Positions 9,009-17,956 of a stretch of DNA of 29,720 bases are shown one piece after another; the first letter of the stretch is position 1; every line of letters starts with the position of its first letter. The stretch is from assembly GCA_003427395.1 (NCBI GenBank), contig BFEA01000664.1, forward strand, positions 172,927-202,646, written 5' to 3'. The notes beneath the pieces are model-generated. The model was not told the DNA's origin. It saw only the letters and a list, made by a program, of their open reading frames with translations, and searched no databases. The DNA comes from Chara braunii. Lineage: Eukaryota > Streptophyta > Charophyceae > Charales > Characeae. The position numbers and the translations under genes were made by a program.

Positions 9009-9409
9009 CTGGAGGCGTGGAGAGTGTCCAGGCGTAGGCGGACTAAGATCCACCTTGACGAATTAGCCAAGGTTCAAAGGGGGTCTTACCCCGAATAGGA
9101 ATAAGCTAGTATAGATTCGCCTTGTTTATGGTTTCCTTATTTTTGGTATGCCTGCCTATGATTTAAGTATGTTTTCTTCAGGTTGATCTCCGGTTGAGGC
9201 TTCGGTCCGCCGAACCCTTTGTTTATAAGGCTCCGCCAAGTGTTGTTGGGTTCAAAACCCAAAAACGATACTGGGAAACGGTCCCAGATGCGATGTGTTC
9301 ATTCTGGGTTGTTTGTGAGGAATTTCCGGCCTCATGCTTCATGATAATGGATTCCTTACTTTTTCCCAAAATAATAATAATAATAATAATAAATAAAAAA
9401 TAAAAAAAC
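9009..9409 (+). mobile_element. 5'-truncated LINE copy (3' UTR only)
   Basis: From GGAGGCGTGGAGAGTG to TTCCTTACTTTTTCCC this matches the 3' UTR of the long LINE (15275-15664) with modest divergence, including GTAGGCGGACTAAGATCCAC, GCTCCGCCAAGTGTTG and GATGCGATGTGTTCATTC. It ends in an (AAT)n/A-rich tail at 9368-9409. It lacks the internal 22-bp duplication (TTTGTTTTATAAGGCTCCGC) that the long copy has at 15493-15535. Severe 5' truncation and an A-rich tail are the normal products of target-primed reverse transcription. Its 5' edge abuts the U6 remnant. Confidence 0.88.
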
Positions 9410-9414
9410 TCAAA

Positions 9415-9842
9415 ACCGATACTCAAAACCGGAAAAAAAAACAAAGTTTTTCGGCGGGCGGACAAGAGGAACACGGCGGTTCACGCTAAGCGCGTTGGCC
9501 CTGCGCTAAGGGGCCGCAAGGCCCTACGGTCAACCGATGCACTATCACCGAGATAGCGCACCGGTACTCACCCCACTTTCCCCGATACGGTGAGAAGCAA
9601 CGATGGTTGGCATGCCCACCATGATTAGCTGAACGGCGGGTGACCGCCCTTGTTTGCCACGAGATTTACGAGAGCTACGAGATTGTTCGAGAAGCACGAG
9701 TATTTTCGAGAAGTACGAGTTGTAGGAGGAGTAGTGGGGCGCGGAGATTCGAACAAGTCAAGGCAAGAGAAGGAGAAGAATACGGACGAGCAAAGACAAC
9801 AAACCTACTCAGGAAGGCAGAGTTTGGCATATTGCGAAGAAA
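9415..9842 (+). other. probable LINE 5' UTR
   Basis: GC-rich sequence follows the A-rich tail of the previous LINE copy. A cluster of ACGAGA/CGAGAA words at 9659-9722 forms a short degenerate repeat just ahead of ORF1. Two frames (9640-10014 and 9650-9910) overlap here but look like shadows. LINE 5' UTRs usually hold an internal promoter; no motif for one could be named here. Confidence 0.45.
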
Positions 9843-12063
9843 ATGGACGAAGGAAAGGATCGACCGAATTCTCGAGAGGGGGCCAAATCCCCCCCTCCGG
9901 CGCCGGCTGAACGCCAGGAAAGCTACTGGGAAGATGAAGATCGAATCAGGTCTTTGCTATCGATGTGTTTCGACGACGGAGTTTACCCCACGGATCTGGA
10001 TCCAGGGGAAATGACGGTGCAAGGACGAGAAGAGAGTTTCACGCTGAACACATTGTTCGATGAATTCAAGGTTAAATGGTTGAAGGAACGTACTGTCTCT
10101 GTAATCTTCAAGGAGAATGCAAGATTCCTTCCAAAGAAGGTCAAGGATGATACCATCAGAGCCTATGAAGACGGCTGGATACTAGGTAGCAACACGTTCC
10201 TAATGGAGACCCGAACAGGAAGAGTCAAGGTGGAGGGACCGAACGCGGTATCATACGTGGCAAAGTCAAGGGAAGTCGCAAGATACATGATTGACGAAGG
10301 TGGTGCGGAGATAACATTGAGGAACGTGACGTACAAAATCATGTTAAAACCCTGGATGACACGTGCAAAGTTCAAAAACCTTTGAAGAGCGGAGGATGAA
10401 AGAACCTTCTGGGTCATAGCAGTGCAGGTTCCTCTTGACGACATGTCTTTCATCTACTCACAAGTAGAGAGAGCGATCGACACCATTCAGCATGCCCACC
10501 TACCGGATGCGGACCCAGAGAGGCCAGCACTAGTGAACGCAAGGTTCGACCTGGATCCAGACGCAAGAGGTAACATGAAGGATAAACTATGGATCAACAC
10601 GTTGACAGGCGACCGACTGGAGGTGAGATTAGCCATGGCGACTCCGCTCAAGTGCCGAAGATGCACGAGGAAGCAGATTGCTGACGAGGAAATAGGAACG
10701 CAGAAGCGAGAGGGGGAGATAATATCTTCTAGGCAGATCCAGCAGCTTCGACAACAAATCAAAACTCACGAGGTGGAAGGACACAAAGCAGACAACCATA
10801 TCAAGGGACCCTCTCGTCGAGACCATCCATGATTCTCCCAACAGGGAATGGTGGCGCGCAGGGCTTCTCAGTGGCCTTCAACCCGACGTTTTCACCAGGA
10901 GGAGCAGCCTTCGGGGCAGGGTCGATGCCGACATACCAGCAACCAACATTTCCCTATTTTGGAATGTCGTTGCAAGGTGGTATAGACCCTTTAGGAATGG
11001 GTTGGGGCAACATCCCCTACCCACTCGGGATGGGGCAAGTTGGAGGCGAGTTGTCAGGAGGAGCGGGGACTGACGGACACTCGACCTTCTAGCTGTACGC
11101 GCGAGGGAATAATATGGGAGGAGTGATGAACGGAGGACAAGTTCCAACATCACACGGAGGACTTAGCGGCTGAGCGCACCAGGGAGTAAATCAAGGTCTG
11201 CAGACACCGAGGACATCCCCAAGGAAAGACGGGGCAACTTCTGGATGGACAGGCCACGAAGATACGGAAGGACAGGGAGAGGTTGCAGCAATACCGACAC
11301 CATCGAAGGAAGGAACAAGTGATCAAAGAAGGAGTCGACCGGCAGGGAAGCAACGTCGACTGAGTATGAGTTCAGTTAAGGAAGTCCTCACAGAAGCTTC
11401 AAAAGAATCCTCGGCACAGTCACCAAGTCAAGACCAGGTGGTGATGCCAGGAACCAAGACAACAAGAAGTAGACGATTAGCAACGATGGGCAGAGATCAA
11501 GGCTCAGGAGTGGAACAAATCTTAGTCCCTCCCCTGTGCACCGCGGTAAGAAATGGGTATTGGGTACTTGCTTGGCAGACAGGTAATGGCCCTCTTACTC
11601 TCTTCTCCCAGCCAGTTACAGACATCCCACCGCCTCAACTCATCCTTCAAACAGTTAAGATGTTGTACTTGGATTATTTCCCCACTAGGGTTATCCCAGA
11701 TGTCTCAACGACCCGTATTATCATTGACGCCGCCGGGAGTAAGATTAAGTTTATGTGTCACTGATAGATGCAAGGGTTAATGATTCGAACGTAGGTGATC
11801 TGAAGAGTCTCGGGCTTCGACTGCTTCCCATTGCCTGGTTTGCGGAAGGAAGGAAACATAAATTAAGTAGGATCGTTCTGGCACTTGGCTTGACTGCAGA
11901 CTGCCTCGCAGAAATCAAGATTAGATTTCCGAAGGAAAAAAGGCTTGATTCGCAGTTCGTGAGAAACGCTCTGACATCACAATGGTCGGTTGGATCGTCC
12001 TCGAGAGAGCCTCCGGTCTGGGAGCATCCGCGTCGCATATCCAATCTCATACTAGCGGTGTAA
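9843..12063 (+). pseudogene. LINE ORF1 (RNA-binding, gag-like protein), broken
   Basis: ORF1 proteins coat LINE RNA and accompany it to the nucleus. The frame opens with MDEGKDRPNSREG (9843) and a conserved-looking globular part follows: FKVKWLKERTVSVIFKENA, EDGWILGSNTFLMETRTG, YKIMLKPW (to a stop at 10383). It continues in the same frame with VPLDDMSFIYSQVERAI, ALVNARFDLDPDARGNM, DKLWINTLTGDRLEVRLA, LKCRRC, ending at 10832. This resembles the DUF4283-type N-terminal module of plant LINE/gag-like proteins; CRRC may be what is left of a zinc knuckle. A frame change near 10830 leads to a Gly/Pro/Gln-rich linker and a Ser/Lys/Arg-rich part with two stops. A further frame change near 11755 leads to LKSLGLRLLPIAWFAEGRK and IRFPKEKRLDSQFVRNALTS, ending at 12063, six bases before ORF2. 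Not functional as read. Confidence 0.7.
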
Positions 12064-12069
12064 GGCTAA

Positions 12070-13101
12070 ATGGTTAAGTTATCGATAGCAACATGGAATG
12101 TCCAGGGATTAGGGGATTTATCGGGAAAGTGTAAGAAAACACGACTGAAACAGTGGATGCATGAGAAACATATTAACCTGATTTTCCTTCAAGAAACCAA
12201 ACTGTGCGAAGAAAAAATAGGCAAACTTGGGAATTGGTGGGACGACCCTCAACTATGGTCGCCTGCCCAATTATCTAGGGGAGGAGTGACAATTCTGCTC
12301 CATAGAGACCTAGAAGCGGAAATCATTGACTATTTTTACGATACATGGGGCAGGTGGGTTTGGATAAAAATGGGAATAGGCCAGCAGGAATGGGTGGTGG
12401 CCACGGTCTACGCACCATCGACCAAAAAAGAATGTGAATGCTTCCTGCGAGAGCTACCCTATTATCTCCCGGACGTTGACAACCTAATTATCTCAGGGGA
12501 CTGGAAACAGTCCCTCGATGACACCGAGAATGATAGGAAATCTATCAGAGCGGTTCTACCAATGATAAAATTCATGTCGGAGTTTAGTCTGCACGATCTT
12601 TGTCGACGAACCTATCCGTTGGACTCAGGGTTCACTTGGCACTCTCATCAGGGTAAGGGGAAACTTTTAGATTACTTTCTGGTTTCTGACGAGGCTCTGG
12701 AAGCATTGGGGAAGGTGGGGGTAATGAAGCACCCGACGTCAGACCATGATCCAGTAGTGTCACAGTTTCAATTGGGGGAAGAGCTCCAGAGAGGTAAGGG
12801 GTACTTTCGGTTAAACACATATAACTTAAGCCATCAGGACCTGAGGGGCTTGGTTACCAACTTTTGGGGGAGATGGAAAGGGAGGAAAGCCCATTTCGAC
12901 TCGCTAGCAGATTGGTGGGAGGTGGGTTCGAAAATTTTGTCCAACTTACTAAATGTATTCTTAAGAATCCTGGCACCTGAAAGACACAAAGAAAAGAGAA
13001 GATGTCTAAAACGGGTGGAGTACGCAGAATGGATAATGAGGGAACATCCAATTTCAGAACTAGCATGGGGAAAGGAGAGGATGCGAAGGATGGAGGAGTA
13101 G
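12070..13101 (+). pseudogene. LINE ORF2 N-terminus: apurinic-like endonuclease
   Basis: The 343-residue frame is an exonuclease-endonuclease-phosphatase domain, which nicks target DNA to prime reverse transcription. Visible motifs: ATWNVQGL (N10), FLQETK (E42), VYAPS (Y114), ISGDWK (D144), LLDYFLVS (D201) and PTSDHDPVV (D225, H226). The domain is complete in length (about 230 residues). One key position is altered: the usual GD(F/W)N has Lys at residue 146 instead of the metal/phosphate-contacting Asn, which should impair catalysis. The remaining residues are the linker before RT (YFRLNTYNLSHQDLRGLV, KVEYAEWIMREHP-type). The start ATG lies six bases after the ORF1 stop. The frame ends with a TAG at 13099-13101, and further linker residues (ITVYDRLTKEFNG) follow it in frame. 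It is an ORF with an intact domain in a dead element. Confidence 0.88.
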
Positions 13102-13204
13102 GAGAAATTGCAACAGGAGAGATCAGACCAATAGGCAGAGAGGCTGAGAATCAAGGGAATAACAGTGTATGACAGATTGACTAAAGAGTTCAATGGGGTA
13201 TGCG

Positions 13205-15112
13205 GAGAGTTGATGACGACAAGTCGGAGCATTTCCTAGGGGTACAAGTAGCGTTGTTGTCATGTAAAGCAGAACAGGATGAACTACTGCAACAACGAGT
13301 ACTCAATTGACTGTCGGCATGGGGCAAGGCCCCGCATTTATCTCTGATAGGAAGAGCCTTGGTCATCAATGTGGCGCTGTTCGCCTTACTATGGTACATG
13401 GGGAAAGTGAGACCGCTTGGCCAGAAAACGAAAACGGTGACTAAACGCAGAGTTGCAAGGTTTATGTGGAAACCGTATGGTACTGATAATTTTGGTTTCA
13501 TCTCGAAGGTCTTTTGGAGCACCATCTGTTGCCCAAGAGAGGAAGGAGGCTTGGCTCTGACTGACCCAGGCAGGCAAAACATTTCAATGCTGGCCACATG
13601 GGTCCTGAAAGCGGTCAACTCGAATATGGACGAACACTGGATAGTGCTGGAAGAACAGATCCTGCAAAAAGAATGGAGGCTTTCGAGATGTCAGGACGTC
13701 TGGGCCTGTATCTGTATTGATTCGTATCTAAGACGACACATCAATTCTGAGTTTTGGACTGGGATCCTTAAAGCCTGATGGAAGGTGAAGCCAGACAATT
13801 GGAAGGAACCACACACGAAGCATGAGATCCTGGTGCAGATACTATTCGAAAACCCAGACACAAAAAGTTTCGGACGCTTCCGGATAGAGAGGGGATCTGT
13901 GCGAGTGAAAGACATTACGACCTGAAGGGGAACTGGATCCACTCGACGGATTTGAAACAAAGATTAGGTGATTTGAGAGAGGTAGAGGGGAAACTCGCAG
14001 GGTTGATTCGTGCGGTCCCAGAATGGTGGTACTCAATCCTGAGGCCTGAAGGAGTAGACCCTCCAGGCACCTTGTACACTGATGACCTGCAGACAGAAAA
14101 CAGTGACTATTGGAAACTGGTGAAGTATGAGGAGAATGGGAAGAGATGCTTTCAACAATGGAGGAAGGACGGGACAACAAGGACATCACTCACCGAAGTG
14201 GAGGAGGACGAAGAGAAGCCTCGATCCCCACCTGTGCTGGCACAAGTCAGGGTCTTTGAACAGTTCGAGGAACCGGATCGTTGGGTAATGAACCTACATG
14301 CGGAGGGGCAACCCATCATGCAGCTTCGAGCAGACCCAGTCCAGTGGGGCTGGAGAGGTAGAGGACAAGGGGGATCAGATCTGCCATTGACAGAGTATAC
14401 CCCAAGGGTGGGGTATAGACTACAAGAATCAGAGATAATTCCTAGGATAGTCGCCACGGACAAATAGGTCAGACTCATGCAAATGGAACTGGAGACAATG
14501 GCAAAAACTCTCTCCCGCTGCTAGCAACAGTTGGATAAGGTACCTTCACAGAGAATGGCGGCAGTTCTATGGTTAGTCTCACTAGTAGCAACCCCCTCAA
14601 CAGTGTGGCTGTCAGAGAGGGGTGTGCTAGTGGATAAGACCTGTAAAAGATGCCAATGGGCATATGAATCTACAGTCCACTTATGGTGGGACTGTCCTGC
14701 TTCGGCTCTAGTTTGGAAGTGGTTCACGAAGCACTGGGACACGATTTTTGACAAGGTGATGAGCTGGGACAAGGAGTGGGTCCTGCTGGGAGGAGTCCCG
14801 AAAAATCTGAGATTGGATGTCGGTTGGGGATACGTTGCGCAGACAATCAGGGCAATAGGATTTTGGATAATCTGGCAAGGGAGAAACAGGAAGGCATTCA
14901 AAGAAGAGGAGATGTCAGACAAAGAGTTGGTCAGATCTGTTAAGGCTCACATTCGTATGGCAATCCAAGCAGATTGGAAGAGAAAAATGGGAAAATCAGT
15001 AGACAGAGAGAAGGGCCTCCGCTGGTTCATGGAGACATGGGCCAAAAGAGGAACACTGGTGACTGTGGAAGAAGGGAAACGTCTGAGTTTCTCATCCTGG
15101 TTGCATAACTGA
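13205..15112 (+). pseudogene. LINE ORF2 C-terminus: RT tail and zf-RVT, RT core deleted
   Basis: At about 13200 the sequence jumps from the pre-RT linker straight to the region after the catalytic core: SEHFLGVQVALLS, then LSAWGKAPHLSLIGRALVIN and VALFALLWYMGKV. This corresponds to the W..L..LSL.GR...IN....LWY block late in LINE RT. The fingers and palm, including the (F/Y)XDD box, are absent. The rest is read in two frames: 13359-13778, then 13952-14467 and 14531-15112 with in-frame stops at about 14467 and 14520. The last part has the zf-RVT zinc motif at 14642-14695 (CKRC, then ESTVHLWWDC), followed by FWIIWQGRNRKAF. This is typical of plant LINE ends. The product would bind nucleic acid but could not polymerise. 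Confidence 0.85.
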
Positions 15113-15688
15113 GGAAGCCTTACCCCTCAGTACTAGGGCAGAGAGGTCAGGTAGGTACAGGGGAGACAAGTACTTTAAACTCGCAGAAGGCTAGGAAGAT
15201 TGGTTAACATGATAAAGTAGAACCAACCAGGCGCACTCGCTTGTTTAGTTCCGCAGTAGGAAGAAAGTGGGATTGGAGGCTTGGAGAGTGTTCCGCTGTA
15301 GGCGGACTAAGATCCACCTTGACGAATTAGCCAAGGCTCAGAGGGGGTCTTACCCCAATTAGGAATAAGTTAGTATAGATTCGCCTTGTTTATGTTTCCT
15401 CCTTTAATTTCCTTTTTATTTGGTTTCCTTATTTTTGGTATGCCTGCCTATGATTTAAGTACGTTTTCTTCAGGTTCGGCCCGCCGGACCCTTTGTTTTA
15501 TAAGGCTCCGCCATTTGTTTTATAAGGCTCCGCCAAGTGTTGTTGGGTTCAAAACCCACAAACTATACTGGGCAACGGTCCCAGATGCGATGTGTTCATT
15601 CCGGGTTGTTTGTGACGAATTCCTGGCCTCATGCTTCATGATAATGGATTCCTTACTTTTTCCCCAAAAAAAAAAAAGAAAAAAAAGA
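15113..15688 (+). other. LINE 3' UTR and A-rich tail
   Basis: Defined by homology to the truncated copy at 9009-9409. It contains a 22-bp tandem duplication at 15493-15535 (TTTGTTTTATAAGGCTCCGC repeated) that the shorter copy lacks. It ends in A12-G-A8-type sequence at 15666-15687. Confidence 0.85.
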
Positions 15689-16693
15689 ACAAAACAACAC
15701 CCTCTCTCGTCCCCTCCCCTCCCGATCCCCACCTGTTATTTCCTTCACCCTTCCTCCGAAAAAGGAAACACCGAACTACCACCACACCGCGGCAATGGCC
15801 TTCACAGCGTGCAATAGGTCGCCCACTCCGCAAATAGAAACTGAAAACAACAAAAGACAACAAAAAACAAAAAACAAACAAACAAAAAAAATCGGACTAA
15901 AAGCAGCCTTTTGGCTGCGAACATGAAACGACGAAAATGGAACCCACACAAGTGCAGCCTCCTGGCTGCGAACTACAAAGGGCCCAGGCCCTCAGCTGTA
16001 CACATGGGCCTGGCCGCAGACACTGGGGGCCGACCAGAAGCTACTCGAAACGTCCACGGCTAGGCCCAGAGACTGCCGCAGCAGCAATCTCTCCCATTCA
16101 GGGAGGAGGCCAGCCAGACCAGGGCATTCTGGCCTAGCCAGGCAATGCGGACACGCTGCTGCCATTGCGCGCTGCTGCGAGCAAGTGTCTGCATGCTGCT
16201 GGCTGGGGCTAGCGGGTGCTGCAGGGGGGAGGGGGGCTAGCGGCCATAGCGGGGCTGCAGGGCGCGAGGGGGTGATGAGGGGCGGTGTTCTTCAGGAGGG
16301 AGGCGCAGTGTAGGCGGACAAGGGTGACCAGGGGAGACGAGAATACGTACCTCGTGTATGTGGGAGGTAGGCATTGGTGTTGACCTCATGTACAGTGGTC
16401 TTCGAAGTCGAAGTGAGCCTGTTCAGGTAGGATAGTAAAATAGGCTGGGCGCTGGGAGCCAGACAGTAGGAGCGACATGGAATACTGCGTCGGTGTGGCC
16501 TGAGGGCTTCGCGAGTTCATTGTATCGCTCTTATTTGGATGGAATCTTTCTTGGTGCATTTGAGCTCTCTGCTTGTTACATGACTATCTGGACTTGCTGC
16601 GTGATTTTGCAACTTGATTTCTGTATATCGCTCTCGCTCATATTCCTTGCACTTCCAAAATCTTCCTAAAAGTCTTTTTTGTTTTTTGGCTTC
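15689..16693. other. no gene recognised
   Basis: A C-rich start, an A-rich stretch (15835-15890), a GC-rich part rich in CTGGCC/GCTGC words (16000-16270) and a mixed end. Short frames show no domain. I see no RNA or TIR structure. Confidence 0.45.
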
Positions 16694-16801
16694 AAAAAAT
16701 TGGACCATATCTCGATCTATGTGTGTCACATCCTTGCGCAGGGGCCATTTGCTATTACCGTTCTCTGTATCGTTCCAATTTTAGCGGATGTCCCGAAGGA
16801 C
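16694..16801 (-). pseudogene. U6 snRNA pseudogene, near full length, copy 2
   Basis: Read on the minus strand from 16801: GTCCTTCGGGACATCC (plant-type 5' stem-loop), GCTAAAATTGGAACGATACA, GAGA, a disturbed segment, then GGCCCCTGCGCAAGGATG, TGACACACATAGATCGAG, ATATGGTCCAA and T6 (16694-16699). The ACAGAGA box is exact. The segment just after it, normally AGATTAGCAT, is replaced by a longer ACGGTAATAGCAAAT, which disrupts the U2/U6 helix I and AGC triad region. TGACACG also carries extra bases. Upstream on the minus strand there is no TATA box near -30 and no plant upstream element, so transcription as a real U6 gene is unlikely. It is a retro-pseudogene or a decayed gene. Confidence 0.85.
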
Positions 16802-16978
16802 GTCCCAAAAATCTTCAAAAACCCTCAGAACCCTTCAAACGTCTTCTCAAAAATCTTCCCCCAAAAAATCTTTATGCCTCCGCCTAGAGGAGAAAAGTGA
16901 AAAAAAAGTAAAATAAAAACACAAATAAAAATAAAGGAGGATATGACAGCGGCGAACTTCGGAGTGGATGAGAAGGGT
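16802..16978. other. spacer
   Basis: AAAATCTTC-type words recur (16807, 16847), followed by an A-rich stretch at 16895-16935. Nothing is recognised. Confidence 0.4.
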
Positions 16979-17076
16979 CCTCGCTCCACTACGCCCCACA
17001 TGCATAAAAGACAAACAATATGGCGGTGTATCTTCCCGTGTTTTAACGGAAGATCCATATTGTGGAGCGAGGCCCA
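16979..17076 (-). mobile_element. 98-bp TIR mini-element, copy 1
   Basis: The ends are inverted: GGGTCCTCGCTCCAC (about 16977-16991) and GTGGAGCGAGGCCC (about 17061-17074). Inside is the sequence AACAATATGGCGGTGTATC and a relative of the 40-nt motif found six more times at 26-27.7 kb. The same order of parts is found in the 27574-27695 element. No coding capacity. Confidence 0.65.
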
Positions 17077-17217
17077 AGCTTTCGGGTTTAGACCATCGAT
17101 TGAAAAAATGCAATCAAGCAGTTACCGGGAAAAATAAAAGAAAAGGAAAAAAAAAGAAATAAAAAGAACAAAGGAAAAAAAAGAACAAAGAAAAGGATAA
17201 CAAAAGAAAAAAAGGGG

Positions 17218-17300
17218 AACAAACAAAGAAGAAAAAGAACAAAGAACAAACAAAGAAGAAAAAGAACAAAGAACAAACAAAGAAGAAAACGAACAAAGGG
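17218..17300 (+). repeat. 27-bp minisatellite, three units
   Basis: The unit AACAAACAAAGAAGAAAAAG plus AACAAAG is repeated about three times with single-base differences, within the purine-rich tract. Confidence 0.8.
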
Positions 17301-17862
17301 AAAAAAATAACGAACAAAAAAAAAACAAAAAACAAAGAAAAGAAAAGAAAAGAATAGAAAAAAAAAGAACAAAGGAAAAAAAGAAGACTTTGGATTCCTG
17401 CGCCAAAATCCTTCTCCGTGTGCGCTTGGAGGTACTGTGGGTAAGCAGGAGGAGGATGGAGGGGAGGGGAGGGGAGGGGGAGGAGGAGGACGAGGAGGAG
17501 GAGGAGGAGGAGGAGCCGGAGGAGGAGATGGCTGAAAGATACAGGAGGAGGAAGATATTTTTTTCTTTTTTCGTTTTTTTCAGAAGAGAAGAAAATTGAA
17601 TACGTGGGAGAGTAAGGTTGAAAAAAAAAAAAAAAAACACAAGATTAGCTTGCAAGTTGAAGACAGGAAGAGGGTGGAGGATGGACGATTAGGGGACTCA
17701 AATAGCGGCATGGGAAACGACGAGCTGGAGCATAGGAGGAGATCAGGGAGTCGAAAGGATAGGGAGCAAAAAAGGGACGAGGGAAAGAAGGAAGGAGGCC
17801 AAAGAGGCAGGAGCAAGAAGAGGGAGAGAGAGAGGAGGCAAAAGAGGAAGGAGAAGAGAGAG

Positions 17863-17870
17863 NNNNNNNN
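17863..17870. other. assembly gap (8 N) inside (GA)n
   Basis: Undetermined bases fall within a GA microsatellite immediately before duplicated block A. Its true length is unknown. Confidence 0.98.

Positions 17871-17954
<84 letters not shown>

Positions 17955-17956
<2 letters not shown>

Larger units (their letters stand above)
9415..15688 (+). mobile_element. long LINE (non-LTR retrotransposon), internally deleted
   Basis: This contains a 5' region, ORF1 (9843-12063), ORF2 beginning with an apurinic-type endonuclease (12070-13101), the C-terminal end of RT plus zf-RVT (about 13205-15112), and a 3' UTR ending in an A-rich tail (15666-15687). The family identity with the truncated copy at 9009-9409 fixes the 3' end. 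The left boundary is approximate; no target-site duplication was found. The RT core is deleted and several stops and frameshifts occur, so the copy cannot move on its own. Confidence 0.88.
17125..17954 (+). repeat. about 0.8-kb strongly purine-rich tract
   Basis: Nearly every base on the plus strand is A or G over long stretches: (GAAAA)- and GAACAAA-type repeats to 17400, (GGA/GAG)n at 17450-17530, and (GA)n from 17860 to 17954. Phe-, Leu- and Ser-rich minus-strand frames and Lys/Glu/Arg-rich plus-strand frames are by-products. It contains the undetermined bases 17863-17870. Confidence 0.85.

Noticed and set aside
9235-9260. tRNA T-arm-like TTGGGTTCAAAACCCAA in the LINE 3' UTR (also at 15540)
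   Set aside because: The stem and 7-nt loop look right, but no A box or cloverleaf lies upstream at the correct spacing. I take it as a hairpin of the LINE 3' end.
9843-13101. Bicistronic host gene instead of LINE ORF1/ORF2
   Set aside because: EN motifs, zf-RVT, the 3' UTR shared with a truncated copy and the A-rich tail together identify a LINE.
17122-17655. 177-residue minus-strand frame rich in Phe, Leu and Ser, resembling a membrane protein
   Set aside because: It is the complement of a purine-rich simple-sequence tract; composition alone produces the hydrophobic residues.
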